Shown in pieces: positions 62,216 to 64,000 of a DNA stretch of 64,000 bases (position 1 is its first letter; every line of letters begins with the position of its first letter). A program made the translations under genes and the position numbers. Under the pieces are notes generated by a model. It had not been told where the DNA came from and did not search any database. It saw only the letters and a program-made list of their open reading frames with translations. Where the stretch lies: contig NZ_FQWD01000005.1 in the NCBI RefSeq assembly GCF_900129565.1, forward strand, positions 137,941 through 201,940, read 5' to 3'. This stretch comes from Marisediminitalea aggregata (GTDB lineage Bacteria; Pseudomonadota; Gammaproteobacteria; Enterobacterales; Alteromonadaceae).

Positions 62216-63826
62216 TTAAAATGAATGCTTAGAACTTATGCGAAATTCGATGCCATTGACGCCCGGAACGGACGTAACTGGTTTGATGATATCCACATGT
62301 ATTACACGCGCTTCACTAGTTTGATTCGAATAAAAACGCGCGCCGATGCCTACTGAAGTCATCCAGGAATCTTGATGGGTAGTGGGGTCTGAACTGCTGA
62401 AAACTCTGCCTGAATCGACAAAGATCGCACCGCCTAACTCTACGAGCTTATAGATATTGATATGAGGGTAATATCGAGCTTCGGCAGTAAACTGCGTGCT
62501 ATGGTCTCCATGTCGATACTGTAAAGGGTATCCCCGTAGACCCGATTCACCGCCTAATACGATAGGGTAATCTTGAAACTGATTTTGACTGAATTGACTG
62601 TTGTTTTTGAAATAACCGCCCCAGCTATCACTAATTTTGTGAAAGTACTCATTTGTAAGACTTAACACTGCTCTGGTTGGAATAATCGAGTTACTGTATA
62701 TTTCTCCTTCAAAATTTGCGGTCATAAACCAGAAAGAGTCATCAAAAAATTCTATTCCTTTAGAAAGGTAAGAGCGCCAAAGTATTGTTGGAGAGGCTTG
62801 GTTGTTACCAATATCAGAACCAATTTGGGCACTAAAATTCCAACCTAGATTGAAGTCTTCAATTTGATTAATTAGATAGAGATTTGTGAGCTTCCTGAAC
62901 TCTTTTTTTAAATATTCGATATTTAAGGAAGGATATGAAAAATCCCTGTTAGAAGGTACTAACGAAATTGGAAAAGGGTTTTGCGATTCATCTATTTGCG
63001 AAAATTCATGTCGTTCATTGGTAAAGCCAATTCCAAACCTTAAGGTTGCTTCATCAGTGTCACTATCAAGCCATTTCCAAGTAGCTGTCGAATATACCTT
63101 ACGATGGTTGAACTGATTATAAATTTCACCGAGTTTATATTGAGTGTCGATTTGGCTAAAGTTATCGAATCCAATGCTAAATGCGTTGGGTGTATCGAAG
63201 CTTACAAAGTCCTTCTGAAAAAAAACCGATTCCGAAGTACCATCATTGCTGCTAGTAAACTTTGCACTTACGTTAATATTGTTTTTAAGAAATAAAGGAA
63301 AGTTTAACTTGAACTGATAGCCACTTCGTTGATCATTGGTAAAGGATTCAAGCTCAGCATCTATGCCTAATCCTAGGAAGTTTCTGTCCTTTATGCCGAT
63401 AGCATATTTATTCACCCCTCCTTTACGACCAAAATCAACAGTGGGCATAAGTGACCAGTTATCCCAGGTCTCTACAGATATCTTGCCTGAGTTAATTAAA
63501 CGTGTGACTCTAGCGTCCCGAATATATTTCTTGTTTCTTAAGTGGCGTTCAAGTTCCTCAATGTCGTCCTGACTTACATCACATTTTTTGATGAAAAAAG
63601 CGACTTCGTTGTATATTGTTTTTTCTTTCGTTTTGATATGAAAAAAATTTGCCCAACGATGCAGGAATAGAGTGTTGGGATCGTCTAAGTCAAAAATATC
63701 ATTTATTACTAACGCTAAATTATCTTTCTGATCGCAACTTTCACTAGTATTGGCTGACGCAATTGCTTTATTTGATGTGAAAATTGAATAAAAAACAAAT
63801 ATGCTAAATATAAAGTGCGTCTTCAT
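62216..63826 (-). CDS. Omp85-superfamily outer-membrane protein, one POTRA
   Basis: A 536-residue protein with a signal peptide (cleavage near AIASA), a region that looks like one POTRA domain (DIEELERHLRNKKYIRDARVTRL, about residues 90-120), and a 16-stranded-type barrel. The Omp85 marker GGESGLRGYPLQYRHG is near residue 430 and the C-terminal residue is Phe. BamA and TamA have five and three POTRAs, so this short form is a distinct subtype. It begins the envelope operon, 9 bp before eptA, and may insert or move a lipid or protein partner in the outer membrane. Confidence 0.82.
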   Translation of the reverse strand: MKTHFIFSIFVFYSIFTSNKAIASANTSESCDQKDNLALVINDIFDLDDPNTLFLHRWANFFHIKTKEKTIYNEVAFFIKKCDVSQDDIEELERHLRNKKYIRDARVTRLINSGKISVETWDNWSLMPTVDFGRKGGVNKYAIGIKDRNFLGLGIDAELESFTNDQRSGYQFKLNFPLFLKNNINVSAKFTSSNDGTSESVFFQKDFVSFDTPNAFSIGFDNFSQIDTQYKLGEIYNQFNHRKVYSTATWKWLDSDTDEATLRFGIGFTNERHEFSQIDESQNPFPISLVPSNRDFSYPSLNIEYLKKEFRKLTNLYLINQIEDFNLGWNFSAQIGSDIGNNQASPTILWRSYLSKGIEFFDDSFWFMTANFEGEIYSNSIIPTRAVLSLTNEYFHKISDSWGGYFKNNSQFSQNQFQDYPIVLGGESGLRGYPLQYRHGDHSTQFTAEARYYPHINIYKLVELGGAIFVDSGRVFSSSDPTTHQDSWMTSVGIGARFYSNQTSEARVIHVDIIKPVTSVPGVNGIEFRISSKHSF

Positions 63827-63918
63827 GCAGCCACCTCATCTGAGAATGGCCTTATTCTATTTATGTAAACTTAAGATTCTCTTAGCTAAAACTGATATTG
63901 AGCTCAAGTTAGTCTGAA

Positions 63919-63999
63919 CTCATTCATTTTCGCTGGGAGCATTTTGCAGAATATCTCTTTCGCGGTCATAAATTGGAGCGGAGAGACCGAATGCCCCCA
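63919..63999 (-). CDS. Possible C-terminal end of an upstream gene
   Basis: The minus strand from 63999 reads an open frame of 26 codons (ending AERDILQNAPSENE) up to a TGA at 63919-63921. It could be the tail of a gene that starts beyond the window, about 90 bp upstream of the Omp85-like start. The sample is too short to identify; another frame is also open for 25 codons. Confidence 0.25.
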
Positions 64000-64000
64000 T

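Overview
The window reads as chromosome of a marine gammaproteobacterium, most likely in the Alteromonadales (Alteromonadaceae-like). Support: a gmk-rpoZ-spoT-trmH-recG neighbourhood, a hemC-D-X-Y operon, a large Oar-like TonB-dependent receptor, PhoX, and a long tail of alteromonad-style periplasmic hydrolases. This placement is inference from gene content; no rRNA or tRNA gene was seen. Most of the window has roughly balanced base composition (a sampled line in spoT is about 52% GC). The last 6.7 kb is clearly AT-rich (sampled lines about 28-40% GC).

Layout. 1-2.75 kb: edge of a secreted Cys-containing protein, a hexanucleotide repeat, a DUF4350-like lipoprotein and a small membrane protein. 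2.87-8.78 kb: a tight minus-strand operon for an aromatic-type catabolic route (amidohydrolase, MhpA-like FAD hydroxylase, GlcG/HbpS-like protein, type I extradiol dioxygenase, FAH-family enzyme, HSL-type esterase). A LysR regulator follows, and a Tat-exported GH1 glucosidase is divergent from it; dyad sites resembling LysR boxes lie at both ends of lysR. 11.2-19.5 kb: outer-membrane protein, membrane protein, OmpR/HK two-component system, a stand-alone serine recombinase, a P2-type cation ATPase and an unrecognised 371-residue protein. 19.6-28.2 kb: DUF885 hydrolase, CPBP protease, ThrE-like exporter, DUF6491-like lipoprotein, YcjX-YcjF pair and PhoX. 28.2-31.8 kb: an AT-rich leader with three related palindromes ahead of an Oar-like TonB-dependent receptor.

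32.3-43.2 kb is an iron and haem block: a Fur box, an unrecognised helical periplasmic protein, an Fe(III) ABC importer (binding protein, permease, ATPase), FeoAB for Fe(II), then the convergent hemCDXY operon, which consumes iron downstream in haem synthesis. 43.3-57.2 kb is mostly housekeeping: esterase, gmk, rpoZ, spoT, ridA, trmH, recG, rsmJ, peroxiredoxins, a type B carboxylesterase and a YhiN-type flavoprotein.

57.3-63.8 kb, AT-rich, minus strand: Omp85-like barrel, EptA-type phosphoethanolamine transferase, diacylglycerol kinase, DUF347 four-repeat membrane protein and an LtaS-like phosphoglycerol transferase. Both transferases should release diacylglycerol and DgkA would recycle it, so the set reads as one envelope-decoration module. 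Its low GC suggests acquisition by transfer. This module, the aromatic operon with its operators, and the Fur-controlled unknown protein are the parts most worth a second look.
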